Source of the DNA: Lethocerus indicus | Taxonomy: Eukaryota > Arthropoda > Insecta > Hemiptera > Belostomatidae | Assembly (NCBI GenBank): GCA_019843655.1 | Contig: JACDQD010000106.1 | Location: 3,534,001-3,598,000 of the forward strand | DNA: 64,000 nt | Direction: 5' to 3' | In this document: piece after piece, positions 63,901-64,000 of the stretch | Layout: the number at the start of each line of letters is the position of its first letter | Position numbering within the stretch: position 1 is the first letter of the stretch | Made by a program: the position numbers and the translations under genes | The notes under the pieces: model-generated | Told to the model about the DNA's origin: nothing | Database searches by the model: none | The model's input: only the letters and a program-made list of their open reading frames with translations

Positions 63901-64000
63901 ATATGCTTAGTCCTTTCCCGAATTATTTGTACGTAAACATTGTACGCTGAAATTAATTGCTTGTTATTAACATTTCACTTAGACCGAATAGCAGCACTAA

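Larger units (their letters stand above)
55256..64000. other. Non-coding stretch, probably still receptor intron
   Basis: No recognisable exon was found. Frames include 59986-60318 plus (110 codons, non-ATG start, no domain). A 202-codon minus frame at 60509-61117 owes its middle to translation of the GA tract. The GC-richer patch at 57050-57420 carries overlapping frames on both strands. Simple repeats, a tRNA-like head and one strong hairpin are listed separately. Confidence 0.45.

Noticed and set aside
1..64000. CRISPR arrays, bacterial operons, riboswitches and rRNA genes
   Set aside because: None seen. Codon organisation, splice signals and LINEs indicate a eukaryotic nuclear genome.

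Overview
This looks like a gene-poor, AT-rich piece of an arthropod (most likely insect) nuclear genome. The signs are a Jockey-clade LINE typical of insects, long AT, GT, CT and GA microsatellites, decayed tRNA-like SINE heads and a single convincing coding exon with splice signals. There are no bacterial-style gene arrays, operons, rRNA or complete tRNA genes. Species assignment is not possible from the sequence alone.

The one gene I can support is on the + strand at about 45006-45391. It is a GC-rich exon encoding a signal peptide and the beginning of an ANF-receptor (natriuretic-peptide-receptor/receptor guanylate cyclase type) extracellular ligand-binding domain. It ends at a phase-1 GT donor. 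I could not find the next exon in the remaining 18.6 kb, so the right part of the window is probably its first coding intron. The left 44 kb is either intergenic or a 5' intron: an AG at 45004-45005 could be an acceptor.

Mobile DNA forms two groups. (1) Two 3'-end fragments of the same Jockey-like LINE, at 39392-39968 and 44414-44972. Each has its own 13-bp target-site duplication, yet both begin within about 3 nt of the same position in the reverse transcriptase. The second ends only about 33 bp before the receptor exon. (2) An old short repeat family scattered mainly through the first 36 kb, with one good copy at 55163-55255. Its 37-nt core has the ordered blocks of a type I hammerhead ribozyme: CTGAAGA, a GGC/GCC stem, GAA, a self-complementary ACCGGT, C, and flanking GCTA/TAGC. 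It often occurs as inverted pairs, two of them joined at the GCTAGC just beside the predicted cleavage point. One copy lies downstream of a tRNA-like head on the same strand. This is the most interesting non-genic signal and may be a Penelope-like or retrozyme-like family.

The rest is non-coding sequence in which open frames are short, lack recognisable domains and often derive from simple repeats.
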